A stretch of 24,521 nucleotides of DNA from CAZBWP01 sp964630265 (GCA_964630265.1 CAZVRW010000052.1:1-24521), one strand, 5' to 3'. Positions 16,257-23,301 are shown, counted from the first letter of the stretch. The notes: generated by a model from the sequence alone, not told the origin. Made by a program: numbers and translations.

Positions 16257-17083
16257 CCGGATTCGATCTGCCGCCGCTGCGTGACGTCATCGCCCGGCAC
16301 GGCCTGATGGCGCGTCGCTCCCTCGGTCAGCATTTCCTGCTCGACCAGAACCTGACCGACCGCATCGTCCGGGTGGCGGGAGACCTGCGGGACGCGTCGG
16401 TGATCGAGGTCGGGCCGGGACCGGGCGGGTTGACGCGCAGTCTGCTCGCCGGCGACGTCGCCCGCCTCGTCGCCATCGAAAAGGACCCGCGTTGCGTTGC
16501 CGCGCTCGGTGAACTGGCCGCCGCCTATCCGGACCGCCTGCAGGTGATCGAAGGTGACGCGCTCGCCATCGATGCGACGGCGCTGACGCCGACGCCGCGC
16601 CACGTCGTCTCCAATCTGCCCTACAACGTGGCGACACCGCTGCTGCTCGGCTGGCTGCGCCAAGCTTACGCCTTCGCCGGGCTGACCCTGATGCTGCAGA
16701 AGGAGGTTGCGGACCGGCTGGTCGCGCCGCCGGGCGGCGGCGCCTATGGTCGCCTTTCGGTGATCGTCCAGTGGCTGTGCACGGCTGAGCGGATGTTCAA
16801 CGTCGACCGGCGGGCGTTCACGCCGCCGCCGAAGGTGACGTCGACGGTGGTCAAGCTGACGCCCCGCCCGTCCCCGCTGGCGCCGGCGGCCTGGAGCGCG
16901 CTGGAGACCGTGACCGCGGCGGCGTTCGGTCAGCGTCGCAAGATGCTACGCAGCAGCCTGAAGCCGCTCGGCCTTGATCCCGAGGTGCTTGGCATCCCGC
17001 CGAGCCGGCGGGCGGAGGAGCTGGACGTCGCATCGTTCTGCGCGCTGGCCCGCCAGTACGGCGAGCGGCTGGCTGGACGGTGA
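16253..17083 (+). CDS. rsmA: 16S rRNA dimethyltransferase RsmA (KsgA)
   Basis: RsmA dimethylates two adjacent adenines (A1518 and A1519, E. coli numbering) near the 3' end of 16S rRNA during small-subunit assembly. The 276-aa product has the expected length and motifs: LGQHFLLDQN (24-33), the S-adenosylmethionine loop EVGPGPGGLTRSLL (52-65), the acidic end of strand two (AIEKD, 74-78), GDALAID (101-107) and catalytic motif NLPYN (121-125). The C-terminal RNA-binding part includes FTPPPKVTSTVVKL and FGQRRKMLRSSLK. The ATG at 16253 overlaps the pdxA stop by four bases. It is the last gene of the lptG-lptD-surA-pdxA-rsmA run. Loss of this gene is known to give kasugamycin resistance in other bacteria, hence the older name ksgA. 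Confidence 0.96.
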   Translation: MTGFDLPPLRDVIARHGLMARRSLGQHFLLDQNLTDRIVRVAGDLRDASVIEVGPGPGGLTRSLLAGDVARLVAIEKDPRCVAALGELAAAYPDRLQVIEGDALAIDATALTPTPRHVVSNLPYNVATPLLLGWLRQAYAFAGLTLMLQKEVADRLVAPPGGGAYGRLSVIVQWLCTAERMFNVDRRAFTPPPKVTSTVVKLTPRPSPLAPAAWSALETVTAAAFGQRRKMLRSSLKPLGLDPEVLGIPPSRRAEELDVASFCALARQYGERLAGR

Positions 17084-17121
17084 TGGCGAGTGCATGCTGC
17101 CGGAGCCACGGGTAGGCGGCC

Positions 17122-18033
17122 GTGAGGGATCGCCAAGCGGCGATGGCGGCGGCGCTGCTCAGTCTCGCCGTCCTGTGTTGGTCCGGCAACTTCGTCATCG
17201 GCCGCGCCGTCCATGCCGACATTCCGCCGGTAAGCCTGGCATTCTGGCGGTGGAGCGTAGCGACGCTGGTGCTGCTGCCGCTTGCCGGGCCGGTGGCGTG
17301 GCGGCATCGCCGGGTGATCTGGCGGGAGCGACGCCTGCTCGGCCTGCTGGCGCTGCTCGGCACGGTGCTGTTCCATGTCTTCGTCTATTCCGGACTACGG
17401 ACGACGACGGCGACCAACGGCGCCATCCTGCAGGCCGTGGTGCCGGTGGTGATGCCGCTGTTTTCCTGGCTGGTGCTGCGCGATCCGCTGTTTCGGCTGC
17501 AGGCGCTCGGCATCCTGGTCTCGTTCATCGGTGTCGCAGCGATTATCCTGCGCGGCGCGCCGGCGGCGATCGCCGGGATCGCCTTCACGCCCGGCGATTT
17601 GTGGCTTCTCGCTTCGGTGCCGGTCTGGGCGCTTTACTCGGTGCTGTTGCGCCGATTGCCGAAGGATCTGCCAGGACTGGCGATGCTGATGGCCATCGCC
17701 GTCATCGGCCTTGTCATGCTGACGCCGCTGTACCTGGTCGAGGTGGCGCGAGTGGGCGGCTTCGCCGTGACCGCCGACAGCGTGCTGGCGGTGCTCTATG
17801 TCGGCGTCTTCGCCTCGGTGGTGGCCTATGTGTGCTGGAACCGCGGCGTCCACCTGATCGGCCCGAACACCGCCAGTCTCTTCCTGCACCTGCTGCCGGT
17901 GTTCGCGACGCTGCTCGCGGTGATGCTGCTCGGCGAACGCCTGCACGGCTACCACGTTGTCGGCGGCGTCCTGGTGGCGGCGGGGATCGGGCTCAGCACG
18001 GCCGGGCGTCGCGCCCCCGTCAGCCGCGGCTGA
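17122..18033 (+). CDS. EamA/DMT-family permease
   Basis: The 303-aa product is a drug/metabolite transporter superfamily protein with two EamA domains and about ten membrane segments. The first domain begins at LAVLCWSGNFVIGRAVH (about 15-31) and includes FWRWSVATLVLLPLAG; the second begins near GDLWLLASVPVWALYSVLLRR and ends with LGERLHGYHVVGGVLVAAG, a typical DMT ending. These permeases mostly export metabolites; the substrate cannot be read from sequence. The GTG at 17122 was chosen because it gives the full first segment; an ATG seven codons in is possible. It lies 38 bases after rsmA on the same strand and may be co-transcribed. Its last 14 bases overlap the convergent gmk gene. Confidence 0.88.
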   Translation: MRDRQAAMAAALLSLAVLCWSGNFVIGRAVHADIPPVSLAFWRWSVATLVLLPLAGPVAWRHRRVIWRERRLLGLLALLGTVLFHVFVYSGLRTTTATNGAILQAVVPVVMPLFSWLVLRDPLFRLQALGILVSFIGVAAIILRGAPAAIAGIAFTPGDLWLLASVPVWALYSVLLRRLPKDLPGLAMLMAIAVIGLVMLTPLYLVEVARVGGFAVTADSVLAVLYVGVFASVVAYVCWNRGVHLIGPNTASLFLHLLPVFATLLAVMLLGERLHGYHVVGGVLVAAGIGLSTAGRRAPVSRG

Positions 18034-18685
18034 CACGGTCGACGAAGGCGCCGAGGCCGACGAGGCGGGTACGACGGGCGCGCTCGGCGGTGAGCACGGC
18101 GCGCACCTCGGCCACCGCCGCCGCGATGTCGGCATTGACGACGATGTAATCGTACTCCGGCCAGTGGCTCATCTCATCGGCCGCCTTGGCCATTCGCGCC
18201 TGCACCACGTCGGCCGGATCCTGCGCGCGGGCGACCAGGCGGCGATGCAGTTCGGCGTGCGAGGGCGGCAGGATGAAGACGGCGACCAGATCGGCCGGGG
18301 CCGCCTCGCGGAGTTGCTGGGTGCCCTGCCAGTCGACATCGAACAGAACGTCCTGTCCATGAGCCAGCGCTGCCTCGACCGGCGCCCGCGGCGTGCCATA
18401 GCAATGGCCGAAGACGGTGGCGTGCTCGAGCAGCGCGCCGCGGGCGACCATGTCGGCGAACGCCGGCGGGTCGACGAACACGTAGTCCCGGCCGTCGACC
18501 TCACCCGGCCGGATCGGCCGGGTCGTCGCCGACACCGACATGGTCAGGTCGTCGTCCGCGGCGAGCAGGGCCCGCGCGATCGTCGTCTTGCCGGCACCGG
18601 AGGGTGACGACAGCACCAGCATCAGGCCGCGACGGCGGAGCGCTGGACGCCGCGTCGCGGCGCCCCGCCGCGAGGCGTCATTCAA
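18020..18685 (-). CDS. gmk: Guanylate kinase
   Basis: Guanylate kinase converts GMP and ATP to GDP and ADP in guanine nucleotide synthesis. The 221-aa product shows the P-loop SPSGAGKTT (27-35) and the GMP-binding block SVSATTRPIRPGEVDGRDY, in which the usual ST is SA. FVDPPAFADMVARGALLEHA, FDVDWQGTQQLRE and FILPP follow as in the family. The start is taken as TTG at 18685, overlapping the end of yicC by eight bases. The next in-frame ATG is codon 22, directly before the P-loop strand (MLVLSSPSG), and would leave the protein short of the RRG segment common in alphaproteobacterial Gmk. The weak TTG and the overlap suggest translational coupling to yicC. Confidence 0.95.
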   Translation of the reverse strand: MNDASRRGAATRRPALRRRGLMLVLSSPSGAGKTTIARALLAADDDLTMSVSATTRPIRPGEVDGRDYVFVDPPAFADMVARGALLEHATVFGHCYGTPRAPVEAALAHGQDVLFDVDWQGTQQLREAAPADLVAVFILPPSHAELHRRLVARAQDPADVVQARMAKAADEMSHWPEYDYIVVNADIAAAVAEVRAVLTAERARRTRLVGLGAFVDRVSRG

Positions 18686-19568
18686 TGTTCTGCACCTGCT
18701 CGCGGAATTGCTCGATCGCCGCCTTGAGGTCGAGGCCGAGGCGAGTCAATTCCACGTCCGCTGACTTGGCGCAGAGGGTGTTGGCTTCCCGATTCAATTC
18801 CTGGCAGAGGAAATCCAGCTTGCGGCCGGCCGGTGCGTCGCTGCCGGTCAGGGAGCGGGCGGCGGCCACGTGTGCCGTCAGCCGATCAATCTCCTCCCGC
18901 GGATCGGCGCGGGCGGCGAGCAGGGCCGCCTCCTGGGCGAGCCGTTCCTCGGTGAGCGGTGGCGCCGCCGTGAGGAGGGCGGAGAGTTGTTCCTGCAGTC
19001 GCGCCAGCACGGCCTGTGGTTGCGCCGCCGCAACGGTACCGGCGGTCGCCGCCAATTCACCGATGCGCGTCAGGTGCTCAGCGAGCACGCCTTCGATGCG
19101 CGCGCCCTCCTCGCGGCGCATCGCCGCGAGAGCGCCCGCCGCTTCGTCCAGCCCCGCGAGCAGCGCCGCGTCCAACGCCGCCCGAGCGGCCTCGCTCAGT
19201 TCGTCCTCGGCCGCCTCGATGACGCCCCGCAAGCCCAGCAGCCCGTCGATCGAGGGCGGGCGCGCCGCGGGAAGGCGCTCCTGCAGATCCATCGCCAGGG
19301 CGAGCAGTCGCTCCAGCACATCGGCGTTGACCCGCACCGCCGTGCCGCCACCGGCGCGAATCACGGTCAAGGTGATGGAGATGTTGCCGCGGCTGAAACG
19401 GTCGCTGATCCGCTTGCGCGCCGCAAGGTCCAGGGCTTCGAAGCCGGGCGGGACGCGGCAGCGGATTTCGAGGCCGCGGCCGTTGACGCTGCGCACCTCC
19501 CACGTCCAGGCGCGATCCTCGAATTGCCCTTGCGACCGCGCATAGCCGGTCATCGACGCTAACGGCAC
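18678..19568 (-). CDS. yicC: YicC/YloC-family endoribonuclease
   Basis: The 296-aa product starts with the family's N-terminal signature SMTGYARSQG (5-14) and WEVRSVNGRGLEIRCRVP (about 23-40). It ends with the conserved C-terminal block GRKLDFLCQELNREANTLCAKS followed by a helical tail. The middle third is alanine- and glutamate-rich and probably coiled coil. YicC proteins are reported as endoribonucleases that act on RNA, including small-RNA turnover in E. coli. The start is GTG at 19568, giving five residues before SMTGYAR; GGAGGGG lies about nine bases upstream. It overlaps gmk by eight bases, a pairing common in proteobacteria and consistent with an operon. Confidence 0.93.
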   Translation of the reverse strand: MPLASMTGYARSQGQFEDRAWTWEVRSVNGRGLEIRCRVPPGFEALDLAARKRISDRFSRGNISITLTVIRAGGGTAVRVNADVLERLLALAMDLQERLPAARPPSIDGLLGLRGVIEAAEDELSEAARAALDAALLAGLDEAAGALAAMRREEGARIEGVLAEHLTRIGELAATAGTVAAAQPQAVLARLQEQLSALLTAAPPLTEERLAQEAALLAARADPREEIDRLTAHVAAARSLTGSDAPAGRKLDFLCQELNREANTLCAKSADVELTRLGLDLKAAIEQFREQVQNIE

Positions 19569-19666
19569 GGCCCCACCCCTCCCCAGAGTTCGAATACGCC
19601 GGCATGATAGTCGCTCGGGCAGACACTTCCAAGCGACGCGCCGACAGACCTGGTTCGAGGCCGCCG

Positions 19667-19951
19667 CTATGATTGCTTGTTGATCATCACCACGAACGGC
19701 ATGGTTTCATTGGCGAAGAACAGGCTGCCAAGCGCCGTCACCACCTGCTTTTCCTTGTTTTTGAACGCCGAATTCAGTTCGTAGGCGTTCTCTGTCGGCA
19801 GGTCGCCGGCCTTGTGCAGATGGTCGATGAAGCGCTCGACGATGTCGTCGGCGGGCAACTCGAAAAAGTCGTCTTCGGCCGTGAAGCTGTAGCTGCTGTC
19901 GGAGCCCGAGACCGGCCCCATGACCACGGCTTTGGCGATAATGTTTGCCAT
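19667..19951 (-). CDS. Small acidic protein, function unknown
   Basis: This is a 94-aa protein starting MANIIAKAVVMG at the ATG at 19951, which has a strong AGGAGG five bases upstream; the longer frame from 20005 is not needed. It is soluble, without signal peptide or membrane segment. The middle is acidic (FTAEDDFFELPADDIVERF), followed by a helical, polar part (HLHKAGDLPTENAYELNSAF) and a hydrophobic strand-like end (TALGSLFFANETMPFVVMI). I do not recognise a family. It sits between the universal stress gene and yicC on the same strand, 98 bases from yicC and 188 bases from the stress gene, the latter gap filled with hairpins. The good ribosome binding site and regular composition argue that it is real. 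Confidence 0.72.
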   Translation of the reverse strand: MANIIAKAVVMGPVSGSDSSYSFTAEDDFFELPADDIVERFIDHLHKAGDLPTENAYELNSAFKNKEKQVVTALGSLFFANETMPFVVMINKQS

Positions 19952-20039
19952 CGTGTCCTCCTGCTGCGTCAGCCTTGTCATAGCGGAGAACGTCAAAATC
20001 CGCATCGGCGGACACGCGGTGTCATCAAAGATCCACGAA

Positions 20040-20130
20040 GCCCGCCGCGTCGCGGCGGCGGGCGCTCATGGTCACTGCACCGCCGCGGCGGGTGCGCCGT
20101 GTTCAATGCGCCGCCGCGAGACCGCGGCGG
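20040..20130. repeat. Cluster of three GC-rich inverted repeats
   Basis: Three hairpins with related arms lie in a row. GCCCGCCGC at 20040 pairs with GCGGCGGGC ending at 20063. A bulged stem occupies 20077-20095 (GCACCGCC with GGCGGGTGC). CCGCCGCG at 20111-20118 pairs with CGCGGCGG at 20123-20130 around AGAC. They occupy most of the gap between the universal stress gene stop (20140) and the 94-aa gene start. No T run follows on the minus strand, so a stabilising or partially terminating 3' structure is more likely than a classical terminator. Confidence 0.6.
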
Positions 20131-20139
20131 GCGGGGCCA

Positions 20140-20985
20140 TCAATGCGCCAACAGCGCCGGAATGAGCGCATATTCCAGAACATGTTGGGTGGTTCCGCCG
20201 AAGACCACCTGACGCAGGCGGCTATGGGTGAAGGCGCCTTTGAGAATCAGGTCGGCGCCCATGTCGCCGGCCTCGTCCAGGAGCGCTTCGCCGTCCGGCC
20301 GGCCGAGCGGATCGATTTCCCGGCTGGCAACGGCGACGCCGTGGCGGGCCAGATGTTCGGCGATCTCGCCGGCGCTCGGTCCCGGCACGCCGCCTCCCTT
20401 CACGTGGACCACGTCGACGCGGTCAGCAGAGGTGAGCACCGGCATGGCGAGGCCGATGGTCCGTGCCGTTTCGGTGCTGCCGTTCCAGGCGATGAGAATG
20501 GTCCGGCCGACCTGTTCAGGCGCCGCCGTCGACGCCAACATCACCGGCCGACCGCTGTCGAACAGCGCCGCTTCGCAGGTCTCGCGCCAGCGTCCGACAC
20601 TGGTGGCCGAGGTCCGGCCGAGGACGATCAAATCGAAGGCGCGGCCATAATGGCCAATGACATCCGGCTCCTTGCCATCCATTTCGCGCCAGCCCACAGC
20701 CGGACCGTCCCCGGCCGTGGCCAACTCGCGGTATGGCAGGCCGAATTCGTCGGCGACGCCAAGGAAGTGATCGCGCGCCGTCGCCGAGAAACTCCGCCAT
20801 TCCTTGGCGAGGCTCGCCAGATAATCTGGGGACAGGGCCATCCCAGGGCCAAGCGTCAGCGGCGGTTTGCCCATGACGATCACGCCTTCCACATAGCTGC
20901 CGAATCGGCGGGCCAGATGGATCGCTGTGGTCAGGGCGGACCGCCCCGCTTCCTCATCGTGATAGGGAACCAGAATCGTTTTCAT
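20140..20985 (-). CDS. Tandem-domain universal stress protein (UspA family)
   Basis: The 281-aa product has two UspA domains fused. The first begins MKTILVPYHDEEAGRSALTTA and ends around SGRPVMLAS. The second begins GRTILIAWNGSTETARTIGLA and ends LKGAFTHSRLRQVVFGG. The last block is the C-terminal glycine/serine motif that in nucleotide-binding members contacts ATP phosphates; here its general form (G-x8 or more-GG-T) is kept in the second domain only. Such proteins are usually induced by stress or growth arrest; what they bind is often unknown. The ATG at 20985 is used because GGAGGAGG lies just upstream, overlapping an ATG five codons earlier. An AT-rich palindrome sits about 40 bases upstream and may be part of its control region. 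Confidence 0.9.
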   Translation of the reverse strand: MKTILVPYHDEEAGRSALTTAIHLARRFGSYVEGVIVMGKPPLTLGPGMALSPDYLASLAKEWRSFSATARDHFLGVADEFGLPYRELATAGDGPAVGWREMDGKEPDVIGHYGRAFDLIVLGRTSATSVGRWRETCEAALFDSGRPVMLASTAAPEQVGRTILIAWNGSTETARTIGLAMPVLTSADRVDVVHVKGGGVPGPSAGEIAEHLARHGVAVASREIDPLGRPDGEALLDEAGDMGADLILKGAFTHSRLRQVVFGGTTQHVLEYALIPALLAH

Positions 20986-21022
20986 GGCGGCCTCCTCCAT
21001 TCGTTGGAGCGCCCAACTGCGT

Positions 21023-21043
21023 AATTATTAGTCTACCATAATT
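21023..21043. promoter_or_regulatory. AT-rich palindrome upstream of the universal stress gene
   Basis: AATTAT at 21023-21028 and ATAATT at 21038-21043 form a perfect six-base inverted repeat with nine bases between. It is strikingly AT-rich for this genome and lies 38 bases upstream of the stress gene start. It contains a CATAAT (21037-21042) that could act as a -10 element on the plus strand. It is a candidate operator or shared promoter region; no known regulator's consensus was matched. Confidence 0.4.
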
Positions 21044-21142
21044 CGCGCCGCCGCTGCAGGGCGATCGGGGAATTACGGCCATGCGCAGGCACACCCCGCC
21101 CGGAAAGCGCCGCCGAGGACGGCGCTTCGGTCTTTTTGTTTC
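21044..21142 (+). ncRNA. Candidate small RNA ending at an orphan terminator
   Basis: A strong plus-strand intrinsic terminator at 21105-21142 has no protein gene in front of it: the nearest upstream gene (20140-20985) is on the minus strand. A plus-strand transcript starting after the AT-rich -10-like sequences at 21026-21042 would be about 95-100 bases long. The body contains a GC-rich stretch and no convincing coding sequence. The frame open from an ATG at 21081 runs on through the terminator with an unlikely composition. The call rests only on position and terminator shape. Confidence 0.3.
21105..21142 (+). terminator. Intrinsic terminator on the plus strand
   Basis: AAGCGCCG at 21105-21112 pairs perfectly with CGGCGCTT at 21120-21127 around a seven-base loop. 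TCTTTTTGTTT follows at 21131-21141. It is the only hairpin-plus-T-run structure I found in the window. It points rightward, with no rightward gene ending before it. Confidence 0.72.
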
Positions 21143-21209
21143 CGCATGGACTTCGGCCTGCCCGGGCCGAGAGTTGGTTGTCGCGGCGCGTTCGCCGCCG
21201 TGGGTTCGC

Positions 21210-21542
21210 CTATACTGGGCGCACGTGGCACTGCTCGGAAAAACACGCGGATTCCCGCGAGCAGACACAGATCAAGGTCGGGTGCATCTTGCGCGCGACT
21301 TCGAGGCTCAGGCGCTCTTCTTCGTCGGCACCATAGAAGGTGGTCGAGACGGTTTCCCCGGCGCCGACCGGCGCGATGCGCACTGACCAGCCTTCTTCGA
21401 TCTGTTCGACCGTGATCATGCCAAAATAATGACGGCAGGGATATGCATTCCAGGCCGTCCTACGAAACGTCTTGATGGTGTTGAGGAAGTACTCTGTGCT
21501 GGTCGGGACACCTGGTGCGGAAATGAAGGACATTGCGTCCAT
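21210..21542 (-). CDS. Small cysteine-rich protein, function unknown
   Basis: The 110-aa product starts at the ATG at 21542, with AAGGAGT six bases upstream; a GTG one codon earlier is possible. The N-terminal 35 residues are polar, a central part (MITVEQIEEGWSVRIAPVG to TTFYGADEEERLSLEVARKM) looks like a small alpha/beta fold, and the C-terminus clusters four cysteines in CVCSRESACFSEQC (92-105), plus C36. That spacing could hold a metal or form disulphides. There is no signal peptide. I do not recognise the family. The gene lies alone in a locally less GC-rich region, which may indicate acquisition, between the orphan terminator and the half-site array. Confidence 0.62.
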   Translation of the reverse strand: MDAMSFISAPGVPTSTEYFLNTIKTFRRTAWNAYPCRHYFGMITVEQIEEGWSVRIAPVGAGETVSTTFYGADEEERLSLEVARKMHPTLICVCSRESACFSEQCHVRPV

Positions 21543-21555
21543 CACATGACTCCTT

Positions 21556-22050
21556 CTAGCAAGTGGTATGTCAAGCGTGGCCTTGAGGCCGTCGTTGCCT
21601 TCCTGCGAAACGCGCGGACCCTAACATACCAAGGGTGGATATAGCGTTGATATCTGAGGGCGGAAGCCCCGCTACGGTTGCATGCCTCTTTGCGGGAACC
21701 TGTTGCCGCTGCGTCACGCTTTTGTCACGAATGCGACATTGATTTCGGCTTTAATTGTTGCGACTATGTTACTGCTCCCCAGTTCGGCGAATGTTCTTCT
21801 AGGAACTGCGCGCTTGGCGCGACCAATGCGTGTGCTAGTGGATCGGATCTGATGCTTGGTTCCCGAGCGCCAGATCGGTCGATCCACTAACCGGTTGATC
21901 TGGTGGTTCGATTCAGCAAACGAATGGGACTCATCCGTTGGCATCGAACCACTAGGCGAATCGAGCGCCATTGCCCGGCCCGTTCCGCCACACAATCAGC
22001 CCCCGTTTCGCCATACGTCCAGAATGTCGCGCCGATCTGCGGCAGAACCG
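21556..22050. other. Gene-free, AT-richer stretch between divergent genes
   Basis: No convincing gene is present; the short frames here lack ribosome binding sites and regular codon use. The stretch holds an eight-base inverted repeat (TGGTATGT at 21564 and ACATACCA ending at 21631), small stems at 21793-21806 (GTTC/GAAC) and 21809-21821 (CGCGC/GCGCG), and the half-site array at 21836-21954. I looked for a tRNA because GGTTCGATTC at 21905-21914 resembles a T-loop, but no cloverleaf can be built. Confidence 0.5.
21836..21954. repeat. Array of four alternating 10-bp half-sites (two related hairpins)
   Basis: Four related 10-mers alternate in orientation: TAGTGGATCG (21836), CGATCCACTA (21880), TGGTGGTTCG (21902) and CGAACCACTA (21945). 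The first pair is a perfect inverted repeat, extended by GATCTG (21846-21851) and CAGATC (21871-21876). The second pair is extended to GTGGTTCGAT (21903-21912) and ATCGAACCAC (21943-21952), and an inner imperfect stem fills its loop. Start-to-start spacings are 44, 22 and 43 bases. The array lies between the divergent 110-aa gene and glk. It could be an operator array or a structured RNA. Confidence 0.7.
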
Positions 22051-22079
22051 TTCCGCTGCGGCCGCGCGGCTGGCACAAT
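22051..22079 (+). promoter_or_regulatory. Possible promoter of the glucokinase gene
   Basis: TTCCGC at 22051-22056 and CACAAT at 22074-22079 are separated by 17 bases and lie about 52 bases before the glk ATG. Both are partial matches to the sigma-70 consensus (about three and four of six), so this is only the best candidate seen. The half-site array lies about 100 bases further upstream. Confidence 0.3.
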
Positions 22080-22130
22080 GTCTCTCAGGCCGACGGTCGT
22101 GAGCGGCACAGCACCTTGCGGGAGGAAACG

Positions 22131-23114
22131 ATGATTCTGGCGGGCGATGTGGGGGGGACGAAGACGGTTCTGGCGTTGATGTCCGCGGACGGAGGCGTCA
22201 AGGCGCCGCTGCGCGAGGAGCGGTTCGAGTGTCGAGCCTTCGAGTCGCTGGAGGCGATCATCGCTCGCTTTCTCGACGGCGAGACGACACCGCCGACGGC
22301 GGCGTCGTTCGGCGTCGCCGGGCCGGTGTTCGGCCGCACGGCGAAGATCACCAACCTGCCCTGGACCATCGACGCCGACGCGATCGGCCAAGCCTTCGCC
22401 ATCCCCCACGTGCATCTGCTCAACGATCTGGAAGCGGTGGCGACGGCGGTGCCGCACATGGGCGACGACGACCTGGTCTGCCTGCATGCCGGCGTCGCCC
22501 AGCCGGACGGCGTGAAGGCGGTGATCGCCCCCGGCACCGGGCTCGGACAGGCGTACCTGGTGTGGACCGGCAGCCGCTACAAAGCCTGTCCGACGGAGGG
22601 CGGCCACGCCTCGTTCGCGCCGGTGACGCACGAGCAGGTGGAACTGCTCGCTTACCTGGAGCGGCGCTTCGGCCATGTGAGTTTCGAGCGGGTCGGCTCC
22701 GGCAGCGGCATTCCCAACCTCTATGACTTCGTCCGTGCCTCCGGTGTCGAGGAACCAGAGTGGCTGCGCCGGGACCTGGCGGGGGCCGCCGATCCGACGC
22801 CGATCATCGTCGCCGCCGCCATGGAGCGCCGCGCGCCGGTATGCGAGGCGACGCTGGACCTGTTCGTTCGCATTCTCGGGGGGGCCATCGGTAACATGGC
22901 GTTGACGGTGTTCGCCAGCGGCGGCATCTACCTGGGCGGCGGCATTCCGCCGCGCATCCTGTCACGGCTGCAGCAGCCGGATTTCTTGGCGGCCATCCGC
23001 CACAAGGGCCGTTTCGGCGACTGGCTGGAGACGTTGCCGATCTGGGTGATCCGTGATCCCAAGGCGGCACTGCATGGCGCCGCCTGGGACGGGATCGAAG
23101 CGCTGTCCGCCTGA
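22131..23114 (+). CDS. glk: Glucokinase
   Basis: Glucokinase phosphorylates glucose with ATP to glucose 6-phosphate, feeding glycolysis or the Entner-Doudoroff route. The 327-aa product is of the bacterial Glk (ROK-unrelated, E. coli-like) type. It shows the phosphate-1 motif GDVGGTKT (5-12), GVAGPV (61-66), LLNDLEAVA (96-104) with the expected catalytic aspartate D99, GTGLGQAYL (135-143), EGGHASFAP (156-164), GSGIPNLYDF and SGGIYLGGGIPPR near the C-terminus. The frame is open from 21903, but the ATG at 22131 has GGGAGG five bases upstream and gives the family's normal N-terminus. No sugar transporter or other glycolytic gene is adjacent. Confidence 0.95.
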   Translation: MILAGDVGGTKTVLALMSADGGVKAPLREERFECRAFESLEAIIARFLDGETTPPTAASFGVAGPVFGRTAKITNLPWTIDADAIGQAFAIPHVHLLNDLEAVATAVPHMGDDDLVCLHAGVAQPDGVKAVIAPGTGLGQAYLVWTGSRYKACPTEGGHASFAPVTHEQVELLAYLERRFGHVSFERVGSGSGIPNLYDFVRASGVEEPEWLRRDLAGAADPTPIIVAAAMERRAPVCEATLDLFVRILGGAIGNMALTVFASGGIYLGGGIPPRILSRLQQPDFLAAIRHKGRFGDWLETLPIWVIRDPKAALHGAAWDGIEALSA

Positions 23115-23130
23115 GGGCGGGCCGCGCCGG

Positions 23131-23301
23131 TTACGCCGTCACGGGCCGCGGCGGCGACCGATGGCCACGCAGGGTCCGACCGACGATGCTCAGGGCGCGG
23201 CCGACGAGCGCAGCGAGGGCGGCGTCGCGAGCCTGCCGGGCCCGCAGCATCAGGTCGATGACGTCGGTCCGTGCGGCGGCGACGGGGGCGTTGGCGATCA
23301 T
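23131..23301 (-). CDS. Small basic protein, function unknown
   Basis: This 56-aa product starts at the ATG at 23301 with an AGAGGAGA upstream and stops with TAA at 23131. It begins MIANAPVAAARTDVIDLMLRA, is helical and alanine-rich, and ends with a basic tail (TLRGHRSPPRPVTA). Its size and arginine content recall small DUF1127-like proteins, but the typical motif is not present and I do not claim the family. It converges on glk (17-bp gap) and is divergent from the LysR gene, an arrangement in which a LysR regulator often controls its divergent neighbour. Confidence 0.55.
   Translation of the reverse strand: MIANAPVAAARTDVIDLMLRARQARDAALAALVGRALSIVGRTLRGHRSPPRPVTA

Noticed and set aside
21678..21890. 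Short plus-strand frame of 70 codons between the 110-aa gene and glk
   Set aside because: It has no ribosome binding site, runs into the hairpin array, and has no recognisable protein features.
21901..21954. tRNA-like T-loop sequence (GGTTCGATTC)
   Set aside because: The flanking bases do not form a T-stem, and no acceptor, D or anticodon arms can be built on either strand. The sequence is better explained as an arm of the half-site array.
22108..22125. Sigma-54-like GGCAC...TTGC element before glk
   Set aside because: The spacing between the GG and GC elements is one base too long and the sequence runs into the ribosome binding site.
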